A stretch of DNA of 64,000 nt from Anaerolineales bacterium UBA2181 (lineage in GTDB: Bacteria; Chloroflexota; Anaerolineae; Promineifilales; UBA4811): the NCBI GenBank assembly GCA_002328075.1, contig DCVT01000058.1, positions 1 to 64,000 on the forward strand, read 5' to 3'. Every line of letters starts with the position of its first letter. The first letter of the stretch is position 1. Positions 8,306 to 17,477 of this stretch are shown here, one piece after another. The translations under genes were made by a program, and so were the position numbers. The notes under the pieces were generated by a model. That model saw only the letters and a program-made list of their open reading frames with translations, did not search any database and was not told where the DNA came from.

Positions 8306-9047
8306 TTCGCTGCGGACCTCTCTTTCAGCCGATGGGCCTCATACCCCGCTGTTTCTGGCTTGACCTGCGGCGCACACGTCGAGCTCTGGCTCCATGAGTC
8401 ACCCAAGGGCCTGACCGCTTGGCACCGCACCTAATAGTATCACAGGGGCTGCCGCCAGAAAAGAAGGCGTGGCGGCCTTGTCCGTTGCCTTGGAGGTGGG
8501 TCCCGACCGGAGCTCTGTCTGGCTCTAATCGGCAGTACGATCATCTGGAAATCGGTGGCCGCACTCCCCCAATGCGGTCTTTTGCATTAGGTAGCGCCCA
8601 GTGGCACAACAGGACTTGGTCGGCGCAGAGTCGGACGCGCGGTTGCCTTTTTCTCCCCAATGCTCCCGACTGCTACTGCTCGCAGGTATCAAGAGCAGCG
8701 TCATCGTCGTCCGAGGCGCCGAGATGATACCCTGAGCCGGTCGGTCCCGGTCGTACGATCACCTTCTGGTGCTGCCCGGCGTCGTCGCGACCTGGCCGGC
8801 CGGGGGCTGGGTACGTGGGAGACCTCGGGAAATTGATGTTGCAGGCGCGTCTCATCGTTGCCACTGAGCTGGAAGGGCCGATCGTCCAGGAACGGCAGCG
8901 GGCCCAAGGGGTAGTTCAGGCGGCGGAGTAGAGTTCGCTGCTCCGCAACTCGGGGCCGCTCACCGGTTGATTTTCGCCCCGTTTGCGGTATAGTTGCCGC
9001 GCATCGGGCTGGCGCGCTGGCCTGGCCCAGAAACAGGAGACGACCGG
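8306..9047. other. Gene-poor region upstream of the cupin operon
   Basis: No intact gene is seen in this stretch of about 740 bases. A leftward frame around 8940-8780 gives a coding-like run (LNYPLGPLPFLDDRPFQLS) with no start or domain, which may be a relic. A short GC hairpin followed by TCTTTT lies near 8560-8580 on the plus strand, with no obvious transcript to end. Confidence 0.4.
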
Positions 9048-9455
9048 ATGAGAGGCATCGAATGGTTCAGGGATGGCGATACGCCGCTGGCGCTGGTGAT
9101 GCGGGCTGAAGTGCACCCCGAGGGAGCCCGCTTTTTCACCCCAGACGACGCCGCGCTGCAAGTGGGGTTGCTGGGACACCGATCTGGGGTGGTCGCCGCT
9201 CCCCACACCCATCACCGCATCCAGCGGGTCATCGCCGATACCTGCGAGGTGCTGCACGTGCGCGCCGGCCGGGTGTCCGTCGACCTTTACGACCTCCAAC
9301 GCCGGTTGGCTCACACCGTGGAGTTGGCCGCCGGAGACACCATCCTGCTGATGGCCGGGGGGCACGGCCTCCAGGTGCTCGAGGATTCGCTGGTGCTGGA
9401 GGTCCGCCAGGGTCCTTACCTGGGGGTCAATGACAAGGAGCGATTCGATCCATGA
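9048..9455 (+). CDS. Cupin-domain protein, possibly a sugar ketoisomerase-like enzyme
   Basis: The ATG at 9048 is favoured because GGAGA precedes it; the open frame itself begins earlier at 8994. The 135-residue product shows a single cupin barrel: APHTHHRIQR supplies metal-ligand histidines and ELAAGDTILLMAGGHGLQVL forms the second cupin motif. The tail QGPYLGVNDKERF resembles the end of sugar 3,4-ketoisomerases of the FdtA/QdtA type. The stop overlaps the start of a DegT-family aminotransferase as ATGA, which is the usual partner of such isomerases in amino-sugar synthesis. The enzyme role is an inference from this pairing. Confidence 0.75.
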   Translation: MRGIEWFRDGDTPLALVMRAEVHPEGARFFTPDDAALQVGLLGHRSGVVAAPHTHHRIQRVIADTCEVLHVRAGRVSVDLYDLQRRLAHTVELAAGDTILLMAGGHGLQVLEDSLVLEVRQGPYLGVNDKERFDP

Positions 9456-10558
9456 TCCCGGTCAACGCGCCCCTGCTGGGTGAACGTGAACGCGAATTAG
9501 TGCTGGAGAGCCTGGCCTCTACCTGGATATCCGGCCGTGGCAAGTACGTCAGCGCCTTTGAAGAGGCGTTCGCCGCCTATTGCGGCGCCCGGTTCGGCGT
9601 GACCACCCCCACCGGCACCACCGCGCTGCACCTGGCGTTGGCGGCCCTGGGGATTGGCCCCGGTGACGAAGTGATCATGCCCGCCCTGACCATTATCTCG
9701 TGCGCATTCGCCATCACCTACACCGGCGCCCGACCGGTCCTGGTAGACTCTGAGCCCGAGACCGGCAACTTGGACTGGACGCGACTCGAGGGTGCCATCA
9801 CACCTCGCACCCGGGCCATCATGCCGGTCCATCTCTATGGTCATCCACTGGACCTCGATCCGCTGCTCGAGATTGCCCACCGGCATGGCCTGGCGGTGGT
9901 CGAGGACGCGGCCGAGGCGCATGGGGCTCTCTATCGAGGCCGGCCCGTCGGTGGCATTGGCACCGCAGGCTGTTTCAGTTTTTATGCCAACAAGCTGGTC
10001 ACAACAGGCGAGGGGGGAATGGTCGTCACCTCCGATCCACAATTGGCTGACCACGCTCGGCGATTGCGGGATCTGGCCCATACGCGGGAACGGCGGTTTG
10101 TTCACGACGAGATCGGTTTCAACTACCAGATGACCAACCTGCAGGCCGCCATGGGCCTCGCCCAACTGGAGCGCATCGACGACTCGATCGCGCTCAAGCG
10201 GCGGATGGCAGCACAGTATGCTGAAGGGCTGAGCGGGGTGCCTGGCCTGATCTTGCCGATAGAGGCTCCCTGGGTGCGCAGTGTCTATTGGATGTATGCG
10301 GTCCGGTTGGACCGCGGCGCCAGGTGCTCACGCGACCAGGCCATGGCGCGGCTGCACGAGCGCGGGGTGGATACCCGCACGTTTTTCGTCCCGATGCACT
10401 GGCAGCCGGTTTTCCTGCAGCGAGGCTGGTTCACAGACGAGCAGTACCCGGTTGCCGAAGCTCTCTCTCAGACCGGCTTTTACCTTCCCTCGGGCTTGGC
10501 CATCACTCCGGAGGAGATCGAGCAGGTCTGCGAGGCGGTCCGAGCTGTGCTGACCTAA
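9452..10558 (+). CDS. DegT/DnrJ/EryC1/StrS-family PLP aminotransferase
   Basis: The protein has 368 residues, the usual length for the family. Early NAPLLGERERELVLESLAS and TPTGTTALHLALAALGIGPG are the substrate and PLP-phosphate regions. VVEDAAEAHGALYRG carries the PLP-contacting aspartate, and SFYANKLVTTGEGG contains the lysine that forms the Schiff base. These enzymes transfer an amino group from glutamate to a nucleotide-linked keto-sugar. The start codon overlaps the cupin gene stop by four bases, and a glycosyltransferase follows after 14 bases, so the three genes form one operon. The specific sugar is not identifiable. Confidence 0.9.
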   Translation: MIPVNAPLLGERERELVLESLASTWISGRGKYVSAFEEAFAAYCGARFGVTTPTGTTALHLALAALGIGPGDEVIMPALTIISCAFAITYTGARPVLVDSEPETGNLDWTRLEGAITPRTRAIMPVHLYGHPLDLDPLLEIAHRHGLAVVEDAAEAHGALYRGRPVGGIGTAGCFSFYANKLVTTGEGGMVVTSDPQLADHARRLRDLAHTRERRFVHDEIGFNYQMTNLQAAMGLAQLERIDDSIALKRRMAAQYAEGLSGVPGLILPIEAPWVRSVYWMYAVRLDRGARCSRDQAMARLHERGVDTRTFFVPMHWQPVFLQRGWFTDEQYPVAEALSQTGFYLPSGLAITPEEIEQVCEAVRAVLT

Positions 10559-10572
10559 CCGGGAGAATCCCC

Positions 10573-11313
10573 GTGGCGCAGCCACCGGTCTCTGTCATCC
10601 TGCCGACTTACAACGAGGCGCCGAACATTGTCCCCCTCATCCGGGATATTCAGTCGTGCCTGGCGCACCCGGTCGAGATCGTGGTGGTGGATGACGATTC
10701 GCCGGATGGGACCTGGCGGCTGGTCGAAGAGGTGGCTGCGTCCGATCCTTCGGTCCGCTGCATCCGACGGATCGGACGGCGCGGGCTGACCGGCGCCATT
10801 CAGGAAGGGATCGACGACTCGCGAGGCGACCCCGTGGTGTGGATGGATTGTGATTTCAGCATGCCCCCCCAGCTTGTGCCGCTGTTGGTCGACGCGGTAT
10901 TGGTTGAGGGGCACGACCTTGCCGTTGGTTCACGTTTTGTCGGCGGCGGGTCGGCCAAAAAGGGGGTCTCCGGCAGCGGGGATTCAGCCCTGGCGGTGGC
11001 TCTCAGCAGCGTGTTGAACCGGGCCCTGCAGCTGTGGCTACACACCTCGTTTCGGGACTATACCAGTGGCTTCATCGCCATACGCCGTCCGGTGCTGGAG
11101 AGCATCCGCCTGTGCGGCGACTATGGTGAGTACTTTATTGACCTGATCTACCGCGCCATCCGGAAGGGCTACACCTGGATCGAGATTCCCTATGTGTGCG
11201 TTCCCCGCCGGTTCGGCGAGTCCAAGACCGGCGGCACCGCCTGGCAGGTCGCCCGCCGGGGGATCAAATACCTCTGGACCGCCGTCCGATTGCGATTCTC
11301 CCGGCTGGCCTGA
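10573..11313 (+). CDS. Family 2 glycosyltransferase, polyprenol-phosphate mannosyltransferase-like
   Basis: The start is GTG at 10573, preceded by GGGAGAA; a longer open frame runs back into the aminotransferase gene but is not coding. The 246-residue product opens with PPVSVILPTYNEAPNIVPLI, the nucleotide-sugar-binding strand of GT2 enzymes. VVDDDSPDGT and WMDCDFSMPP supply the metal- and nucleotide-binding aspartates, and DYTSGFIAIRR matches the DPM1 subgroup. There is no obvious transmembrane anchor. DPM1-like enzymes load a sugar on polyprenol phosphate at the inner face of the membrane. It is third in the operon with the cupin and DegT genes, suggesting the amino sugar ends up on a lipid carrier. 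Confidence 0.88.
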   Translation: MAQPPVSVILPTYNEAPNIVPLIRDIQSCLAHPVEIVVVDDDSPDGTWRLVEEVAASDPSVRCIRRIGRRGLTGAIQEGIDDSRGDPVVWMDCDFSMPPQLVPLLVDAVLVEGHDLAVGSRFVGGGSAKKGVSGSGDSALAVALSSVLNRALQLWLHTSFRDYTSGFIAIRRPVLESIRLCGDYGEYFIDLIYRAIRKGYTWIEIPYVCVPRRFGESKTGGTAWQVARRGIKYLWTAVRLRFSRLA

Positions 11314-11684
11314 CCAATTATCCTCCCTAGCGCGGCTCGTATCTGCTTCCCGGGGGGTAGGCCGCCCGGCATGATGGGTACGAGGGGGAAAGCCTCGGTC
11401 AAGGCCAAGCTGCAAATTCGCTACCGGGCACGGACCGGGCTCTTAGGCCCGTGGCTTGGCCGCTGTCTGATCGCTGCAAGGTACGGTTGCGGGCCAACGC
11501 GACATGCGGTGGACCAGGGTCAATTGACGGCGCGTCCGGAGATCTGCGCCCGGGGGGTGTGCGATGGTTGAAGGCGATGGCCGCCGGGTCTTGCGCCAGA
11601 TCACGAGGTGTATCGTGGTTGGGCATCGTTTCGCTTCGCTCGTGCCCTCAGTGATGACGGCGACGGAAAACCTGTCGCTGGCCC
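11314..11684. other. Gene-poor region between converging genes
   Basis: No coding sequence or clear hairpin terminator is recognised between the glycosyltransferase and the leftward cysteine-rich gene. Confidence 0.4.
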
Positions 11685-12161
11685 CTAGTCGGTGTAGACT
11701 AACGCCAGGTTCCGGCCGCACGTCGCGCACCTGCCCACCACCACCCCGACATCAAAAAAGCCCGGTAGCCCGTTTTCCCCTTCGATGCGCTCGCACATGG
11801 CCACCCAAAAGTGTTCGCCGCCGCAAGCGCAGTTCGGCCGCTCCTGGTGCGTTGGCCGGCGGTGCTCCCCGGTGAAGCCAAACAACAGCGCCCAATGGCC
11901 ACACTGAGAACAGCGGCCGCGGATAATCCCCATGAAATCGCCCGGAACTGAGCCGGTGTGGTGTTCGATCGTCAGCGCCCATGGTACCAGCCCGCACATG
12001 TCACACCTGAACGTCTGAAAGGGGTGACTGTCGCCCGGGTAGGAGTCGGCTCTGAGGCACCGGCGCGCAAACTGCTCTAGATCATGGAGTGCAACCAGAT
12101 TGTGAACGTCATCTGATTCCCACGTTGCGCTTGTCAACTCGGCACCTGCGCCGGCCGGCAA
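11685..12161 (-). CDS. Cysteine-rich putative zinc-binding protein
   Basis: The 158-residue protein has four cysteine knuckles in order: CDMC near residue 53, CSQC near 84, CACGG near 111 and CATC near 146. They would give two zinc sites of four cysteines each. Between them are short stretches such as HWALLFGF and EHFWVAMCERIEG. The N-terminal 40 residues are less constrained, so the true start may be one of several in-frame codons. No known family is recognised. The even spacing of knuckles and the intact frame argue for a real gene. It is monocistronic. Confidence 0.6.
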   Translation of the reverse strand: MPAGAGAELTSATWESDDVHNLVALHDLEQFARRCLRADSYPGDSHPFQTFRCDMCGLVPWALTIEHHTGSVPGDFMGIIRGRCSQCGHWALLFGFTGEHRRPTHQERPNCACGGEHFWVAMCERIEGENGLPGFFDVGVVVGRCATCGRNLALVYTD

Positions 12162-12262
12162 TCGAGGCGGTCGTCACAACCCATGCGGCCGACAAAGGGA
12201 ATTGTATCGGCGCAGGTCAACTGTCGCAAATTCGCCAGCAGTACCCAGAGGGGGGTGAGCAA

Positions 12263-13032
12263 TCATGTGCCGTCGTCATTAGCCCTGTCTGCGGTCACCG
12301 GGCACACAGGCATACCGACGCCCAAGTGACGATCCACCGGCGGAGGCAGTAGAGGACCATCAAAGGTGCTGCTCCGCGACACGACCAGGCTGGTGATGAA
12401 GCCGGACACCGCGTTCGGGCTCATGTGTGCCTTGAAACCAAAGAAACCTTGCTTCCTGGTCACCCCGTTCCCCTCCTGGTCGCGCTCTCGATCGGTATGC
12501 TTCACGCCCCATGTTGCGCCTCCATCCCGGGGTGGCTTACCTTTCTTGTTCTGCCGCTCTCCATCCTTACGCGTGTTTACGCCTGCCGAGGTGTGCACGC
12601 TGTCGATTGCCTGAAGAGAGCCGAACTGAACCCGGTTCAGCCGGCCGGACAGTATCCGCCGGCATCTCTTCCAAGGCCGCTCCATTGTCCTTCCGAATCA
12701 GTAGTTTGCGAAATCCGCTTAGCGTCGAATGATCCGGGGCGGGTCCATCCACGGCTAGCCTAAGGAAGCACTCTATCACCAGGCTGTCGTTGACGTGTTG
12801 CTCGGTTGCTCGTTCCGAGAGGCTGTACAAATCGGTGATCAAAAGTGTTTTCAGGATTCCCGCCGGATCGTACGGCGGCCGGCCTGGCGCCGCTGGAGCA
12901 CAACCGCATCAGCCACTCGGTGTACCTTGGCGAAGCACTGATCGCGTCCAGTTTGCGCAGGAAATGGTTCTGCGGCACGATCCGTTCATATAGCCAATCA
13001 CCGAAAGAGGTTCCGGTTTCTTTTTCCTGAAT
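12263..13032 (-). mobile_element. Relic of an IS5/IS1182-like transposase
   Basis: Three leftward segments in different frames spell one transposase. The first (13032 to about 12880) reads KETGTSFGDWLYERIVPQNH and FLRKLDAI. The second (about 12842 to 12640) reads LYSLSERATEQHVND and PDHSTLSGFRKLL. The third (about 12620 to 12263) reads AIDSVHTSAGVNTRKDGERQ and KPPRDGGATWGVKH, then ITSLVVS and TADRANDDG. These are typical of IS5/IS1182 DDE enzymes, with the aspartates of the catalytic triad in IDSVHT and TADR. At least two frameshifts and loss of the C-terminus make it inactive. No terminal inverted repeats were recognised. Confidence 0.8.
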
Positions 13033-13288
13033 CGCCCTTGGACCATCGATCCATTTCCCTGCATCTGTACCGCTGTTCCCATGGGTGACACGGGAAAGGC
13101 GCAGCAGACTCGTTTTTGGGCTGGTTTTTCAACCCCCCAAGTTTGCCGTTTGACAAGCATGCGCTACAATATCTCCAGCGGATACCTCCCGAATGAACCC
13201 TAGGTGCCGGTGTCAGCCGGGGACACTGGGCACGTCATCGTTTTTCACAACCGGCCGGGAGGTGAATTGTCGGGACATGGAGGAAACG

Positions 13289-13447
13289 ATGGACTTTGAA
13301 GGATATTGCGTCAAGTGTCGCGCCAAGAAGCAGATCAAGGACGGCACCGTCCGCAAGACCCCGCAGGGGCGGCCGATGGCCCAGGGGATCTGCCCGACAT
13401 GCGGCACCAAGGTGACACGCTTTCTCTCGACGAAGGAGAACAAGTAG
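13289..13447 (+). CDS. Small zinc-ribbon protein, DUF5679 family
   Basis: The protein is only 52 residues long from the ATG at 13289, which is placed by a perfect GGAGGAAACG spacer just upstream. It has the motifs YCVKCRAKKQI and GICPTCGTKVTRF, two CxxC knuckles joined by a short basic stretch (RKTPQGRPMAQG). This matches the DUF5679 family of minimal zinc ribbons found in many bacteria and archaea. The role is unknown; nucleic-acid or ribosome binding is plausible from size and charge. The open frame extends upstream to 13193 but that part shows no conservation signal. Confidence 0.85.
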   Translation: MDFEGYCVKCRAKKQIKDGTVRKTPQGRPMAQGICPTCGTKVTRFLSTKENK

Positions 13448-13584
13448 CTTCCAGCGCCGGGGGCCAGCAGGCAGGGCCGGTTTGACCGGAACCCAGCTCT
13501 GCGGCTGGATCCTGTAAACGTCCCACTCCTTCAGGGAGACCGGCTGGCGTTCTGTACGGCGCGCTGGGACGACGAGCGGACGCG

Positions 13585-14144
13585 ATCTGGCGGGTGACCG
13601 ACAGATCGCTGTCGCATGCCCGCCAGATCAAGCTACCGCAGAGCTACTGACCTCGGGAATCCTGGAGTGCATCCTCCAGGAGCGAAGGGAACCCGCCCTG
13701 ACTGGCAGGGATCGGCTGGGGTCACTCTTTGGCTCCATCCCGCCCAAAGAGCGGCTGTCGCGTGGTGTCACGCGGCTGCCAGGCGAACAGCGCCAATCGG
13801 CCAAGGAAGCAGAGAGGTTGGCGCGGGATAAGAGTTTCGACTGCCTACCGGGCCTGCCGCAACCTGGATATCCGGAACCCAGGCCGGGTCATGGACCGGT
13901 GGTAGAATGATAGGTACCGACACCAGGGCCGGCAGGTCAACCGGTAACGGAACCGGATTCGGGAGGCCGCGAGTGGGCGTAGCGGACCTGCAGACGGCGG
14001 CTCGGCCAAGGATTGTGGGATTTCGACCCCCGGCCGGGACAGGTCCGGCATCTGCCGCTGTGTGACCGTTGGCTACAGCGCGAGAACCGCGTTGTCGATT
14101 GGATCACACGGCTGTTGGTGCTCTTGCGGCAGCGCCGAGAATGA
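13585..14144 (+). pseudogene. Multiply frameshifted gene of an unknown protein family
   Basis: Successive plus-strand frames give coding-like pieces that join in order. They are IWRVTDRSLSHARQIKLPQS from 13585, ELLTSGILECILQERREPAL and LGSLFGSIPPKERLSRGV from about 13640, AYRACRNLDIRNPGRVMDRW near 13855, and LWDFDPRPGQVRHLPLCDRW with the tail RVVDWITRLLVLLRQRRE ending at the TGA at 14142-14144. At least three frameshifts and one internal stop separate them. The composition (Arg- and Leu-rich helices, WDFDPRPG) suggests a soluble protein of about 190 residues. I do not recognise the family. The order and strand consistency make chance unlikely. Confidence 0.6.
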
Positions 14145-14462
14145 AGTGGACCGACCCATGGGAGGTTGCCGGTGATCGACTTCGCCGGTTGCTTTCGCTT
14201 CCACCAGGGCGGTGGGTTTCCCAGCGCTGTGTGGTGAGCAAGGCGGTGGTCAGGCCGGCTTCCAGGTCGGCGACCGGGCGATGCAAGCGTCCTTTGAGGC
14301 GGGAAGAGATCGCCCAGGCTATGGGCACGACTGTGTTGCCCACCGTGGCGCTGTGCCAGGTCCACGCCATGCTGATCCTGTGGCCGATGACCTGCACTCG
14401 ACTGTGAACAGGCTTGAGGCGGCCGGCAGCCCGCTGGGAGCGCGGGTCTCCGCCGGACGCGG
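14145..14462. other. Gene-poor region downstream of galK
   Basis: Both strands have open frames of doubtful coding quality (for example a leftward run WTWHSATVGNTVVPIAW near 14370). None has a start signal or recognised domain; it could be another transposase remnant. Confidence 0.35.
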
Positions 14463-15641
14463 TCAGGTCAGCACCTGGGCGCCGGCGGTTGATTGGCAGA
14501 CATAGACCCGGGGCGTCAGACCGGTGCGGGAGCCATAGCTTGCAGCCACCGCGTCGCCAAAGGCGGGCGCATCCCCGGCGCGCACCAGTGCCACGGCGCA
14601 GCCGCCAAATCCCGCGCCCGTCATGCGAGCGCCGCAGCAGGCCGGCTGGGCGACGGCCGACTCGACAATAGCATCCAGCTCCGGGCTCGATACCTGAAAG
14701 TCGTCGCGCAGGCTGGCATGGCTGGCGTTCAGTAGCCGGCCCAGCCATGCTGGGTCGCCAGCCTGCATCGCTTTGCACGCTTCTAGCACTCGCTGGTTCT
14801 CGCTCACCACGTGCCGCGCCCGGACGTAGATCAGCTCGTCCAGCCGGTCGCTGGCCTTCTCTAGCTGAGCCGGGCTCACGTCGCGCAACGCCGTGACACC
14901 AAAAAAGCGGGCGGCAGCTTGGCACTGCGCTCGCCGTTGGTTGTATTCCGAATCCACCAGGCCCCGCCGGGTGGCAGTATCCAACACCACCACGCTTGCG
15001 CCGGCCGGCAGCGGGACCGCCACCGCCTCTAGCGAGCGACAGTCAATGAGCAACGCATGCCCTTGCGTTCCTGAAGCGGAGATCATCTGGTCCATGATCC
15101 CGCAGTTGACGCCGATCCACTGATTCTCGGCCTGCTGACCCACCCGGGCCATTCTTGCCGGGTCCCAGGACCAGCCGGCGACGGCAGCAAAGGCCAGCGC
15201 CACCGCCATCTCCAGCGCGGCCGAGGACGAGAGCCCGGCCCCGACCGGCACGTCGCCAGCCAGAACACCTTCCCAACCGGCCAAGGGGTAGCCGTGCTGC
15301 TGCAGCGCCCAGGCCACGCCTCGCACATAGTCGGCCCAGGAGCCGGTGGCGTGTTCAATGGCATCCAGCGCAAAGCTGTCGGTCTGGTCAAAGTCCAGCG
15401 AGTGAATGGTGATTGCCGGGGCGGATGACGGCCGGAGCGCGATCCAGATTGCCCGGTCAATGGCCATCGGTAGCACGTAACCGTCGTTATAGTCGGTGTG
15501 CTCGCCGATGAGGTTCACCCGGCCCGGCGCTCGGATCACCGTTGGCGGACGCTCGGACCTGCCAAAGGTTCGTGTCAGGCCTTCCAGGACTCGTTCGCGC
15601 ACATGACCTCCAGGACGTTCAACCTGCATGTCCGGCTCCAA
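14463..15641 (-). CDS. galK: Galactokinase
   Basis: The 392-residue protein matches galactokinase in length and motifs. PGRVNLIGEHTDYNDGYVLP near residue 40 is the family signature that binds galactose. DVPVGAGLSSSAALEMAVA is the GHMP-kinase ATP-binding motif 2, and TGAGFGGCAVAL near the C-terminus is motif 3. The enzyme phosphorylates alpha-D-galactose at C1 with ATP in the Leloir pathway. No galT or galE lies beside it, so it is a solitary gal gene. The first ATG lies at 15641; MQVERP a few codons later is an alternative. A divergent or upstream promoter was not located. Confidence 0.93.
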   Translation of the reverse strand: MEPDMQVERPGGHVRERVLEGLTRTFGRSERPPTVIRAPGRVNLIGEHTDYNDGYVLPMAIDRAIWIALRPSSAPAITIHSLDFDQTDSFALDAIEHATGSWADYVRGVAWALQQHGYPLAGWEGVLAGDVPVGAGLSSSAALEMAVALAFAAVAGWSWDPARMARVGQQAENQWIGVNCGIMDQMISASGTQGHALLIDCRSLEAVAVPLPAGASVVVLDTATRRGLVDSEYNQRRAQCQAAARFFGVTALRDVSPAQLEKASDRLDELIYVRARHVVSENQRVLEACKAMQAGDPAWLGRLLNASHASLRDDFQVSSPELDAIVESAVAQPACCGARMTGAGFGGCAVALVRAGDAPAFGDAVAASYGSRTGLTPRVYVCQSTAGAQVLT

Positions 15642-15707
15642 TTCCAGGAATTTCCGTTTGATCGCGCTCCGATCGGGCTCCGCGCACCGTGCTGGCTGTG
15701 ATCCCGG

Positions 15708-16298
15708 TCAGGTTGTCAGATCCGGCATCTGCCAGGGCAACCGCCAGTAGACGCCAGACTCGCGTGCCATCATGTGTTCCTCAATCAACTCGCGCCGAAG
15801 CGAGCAATAGTCAGGGTGGTGCCGCTCGATCAAAGCATCCAGTTCTGACTCGCTGTAGCGGCGCCCCGGTTCAAAGTGATTCGCCAACCAGCGGAGCACC
15901 ACCAGCCGTTTCTTGTAACCGGCCGGCAGCGCCTTGATCTCGTCTCCCTCCACAAAGACGTCCAGCACCTTGCGTTCCCAGGTATCATAGGCGACGCCAT
16001 CTGCCAACGCACCCACCTGCTCCAATTTGAGCGACGAGAGAACTCGCCGGGACAGGTCGCGCAATCCGTCCACGTCCATACGAAAGAGGTGGTCGTTGCC
16101 CTCGACCCGCATGGTGACCACCCCCAACTCCCGTAGCCTGCCCAGGTGGTGGGAGACCGTGGGGGCCTTGAGGTCCAAGAGCGTGGCTAGCTCTTCCACG
16201 CCGCACTCACGTTCGGCGAGAATCCCCAGCATCTTGAGCCGGTTCTCGTTAGCCAACGTCTTGAAGAACTGGAGCAGGGTATCCATTTCCGGCTGCAT
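15708..16298 (-). CDS. ArsR-type transcriptional regulator with DUF2087 domain
   Basis: The first 90 residues form a winged helix: FFKTLANENRLKMLGILAER, then LDLKAPTVSHHLGRLRELGV as recognition helix, and a wing with HLFRMD. The C-terminal part (ALPAGYKKRLVVLRWLANHF, then RYSESELDALIERHHPDY and RRELIEEHMMAR) matches DUF2087, which often follows an ArsR-type HTH. No metal-binding cysteine pair of the classical ArsR type is seen. It probably represses its own promoter or a nearby gene. The AT-rich stretch just upstream (16305-16350, with repeated ATATC-like words) is the likely operator and promoter region. Confidence 0.85.
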   Translation of the reverse strand: MQPEMDTLLQFFKTLANENRLKMLGILAERECGVEELATLLDLKAPTVSHHLGRLRELGVVTMRVEGNDHLFRMDVDGLRDLSRRVLSSLKLEQVGALADGVAYDTWERKVLDVFVEGDEIKALPAGYKKRLVVLRWLANHFEPGRRYSESELDALIERHHPDYCSLRRELIEEHMMARESGVYWRLPWQMPDLTT

Positions 16299-16473
16299 CT
16301 CACATGACTCCTACTGTCATCCATATCTAATTAGGAGTATATCGAAATACAATCCGGTGTCAAGGCCAATTGGGAGTCAGAGAAACTGGAATCGGGGCAA
16401 AGCAGCGTGCAGCCGTTCTGCTCAGCAGCCGCGGACCCGACAGCAGGGTGGGGAGCCCGCCAGGTGGCGTGGG

Positions 16474-17418
16474 TCAATCGACATCGCACACCAGGTGATA
16501 GATGCCTGGCAGCCGTCGATAGCCTAGTTTTTCGTTGATCGCCAGCATGGGCGCATTCAGCGAATCGTTGCCCGTGCCAATGGTAGTGGCGCCCATGGCT
16601 CGGGCGTATCGGATGGCCAGCAGCTTGAGCGCCTGGGCCAGACCCTGGCCACGATAAGGCCGATCGACGCCGGTAAAGGTATTGTGAGCGCTCTTGGTTT
16701 CCGGTTCGTAGGCCACCATAGCCAGACCTGACCACCGGTCGCCGCCAGCGGCCAGGATCTGACCCTCCGGCCGGTACCAAGAAACCTGAAAGACGGAACG
16801 ACAGAACACCTCGTACGATGGAAAGCTTCCCTCGTTGCTCGGGTTGTCCAGCCCGGTCACCCGATTCAGCTCGTACAGCCCAAGTTGCAGGTCCTCGGTG
16901 GCCGGTTCCAGGTCTGCCATGGTCAGGAACGTGAAACCGGCCGCGATGGTGGCATCAAGGCGGTGGACGAACGGGCCTTCATCGAACGCGTTGAGGACCA
17001 GCACGGATTGGAATTCATGCCGGCCGATGCGAAAACCACGACGCTCGGCGAATTGGACTGCCTCCCGGGCACCGTCCTGCGCCCGGCCCTGCAATCGGCG
17101 GGCCCCCCGCGCCCCGGCAAACCGGCGACCCATGTCGTACAGATGCGTGCCGATACCCTGGTTTCGCCAGGCGGGTTCCACCACCAGGTGACACCGGAAA
17201 TCATCCGCTGGGATCCACGCGTCAGGTCCGACGTCCATCAATCCGACGCACTCCTCGGCCTCGCTGATAGCGACCAGCGTGAGCCGGTTTTCGCTCTCAC
17301 CCGACTGCCAGCGGTCACGCACCCGTGCTTCCGTGACGGGTTGGAACCGGGTCAGGCTGAGCAGTGACGCCATAGCTGGAAGATCCGTCGTCAAGTCAAT
17401 GGGTCGGTACCTAATCAT
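16474..17418 (-). CDS. Tandem GNAT-fold N-acetyltransferase
   Basis: Two GNAT domains are visible. The first contains FRCHLVVEPAWRNQGIGTHL, with RNQGIG as the acetyl-CoA loop, and ends with ERRGFRIGRHEF. The second contains FTGVDRPYRGQGLAQALK with RGQGLA, then NDSLNAPMLAINEKLGYRRL. The ATG at 17418 gives the standard start MIRYRPIDL with a GAGAG sequence upstream. An earlier ATG at 17481 overlaps the ABC transporter stop as ATGA and would add 21 unconserved residues; it cannot be excluded. The overlap places the gene at the end of the MarR/ABC exporter operon. The substrate may be a toxic compound also handled by the exporter, by context only. Confidence 0.83.
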   Translation of the reverse strand: MIRYRPIDLTTDLPAMASLLSLTRFQPVTEARVRDRWQSGESENRLTLVAISEAEECVGLMDVGPDAWIPADDFRCHLVVEPAWRNQGIGTHLYDMGRRFAGARGARRLQGRAQDGAREAVQFAERRGFRIGRHEFQSVLVLNAFDEGPFVHRLDATIAAGFTFLTMADLEPATEDLQLGLYELNRVTGLDNPSNEGSFPSYEVFCRSVFQVSWYRPEGQILAAGGDRWSGLAMVAYEPETKSAHNTFTGVDRPYRGQGLAQALKLLAIRYARAMGATTIGTGNDSLNAPMLAINEKLGYRRLPGIYHLVCDVD

Positions 17419-17477
17419 GTCGGGTCTCTCTATACTCCGGCCGGCCGAGCGGACAAACCCCAGCCGGGCACCGGGGC

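Noticed and set aside
8560..8585. A GC hairpin followed by TCTTTT on the plus strand
   Set aside because: The stem is only five base pairs and no rightward gene ends nearby.
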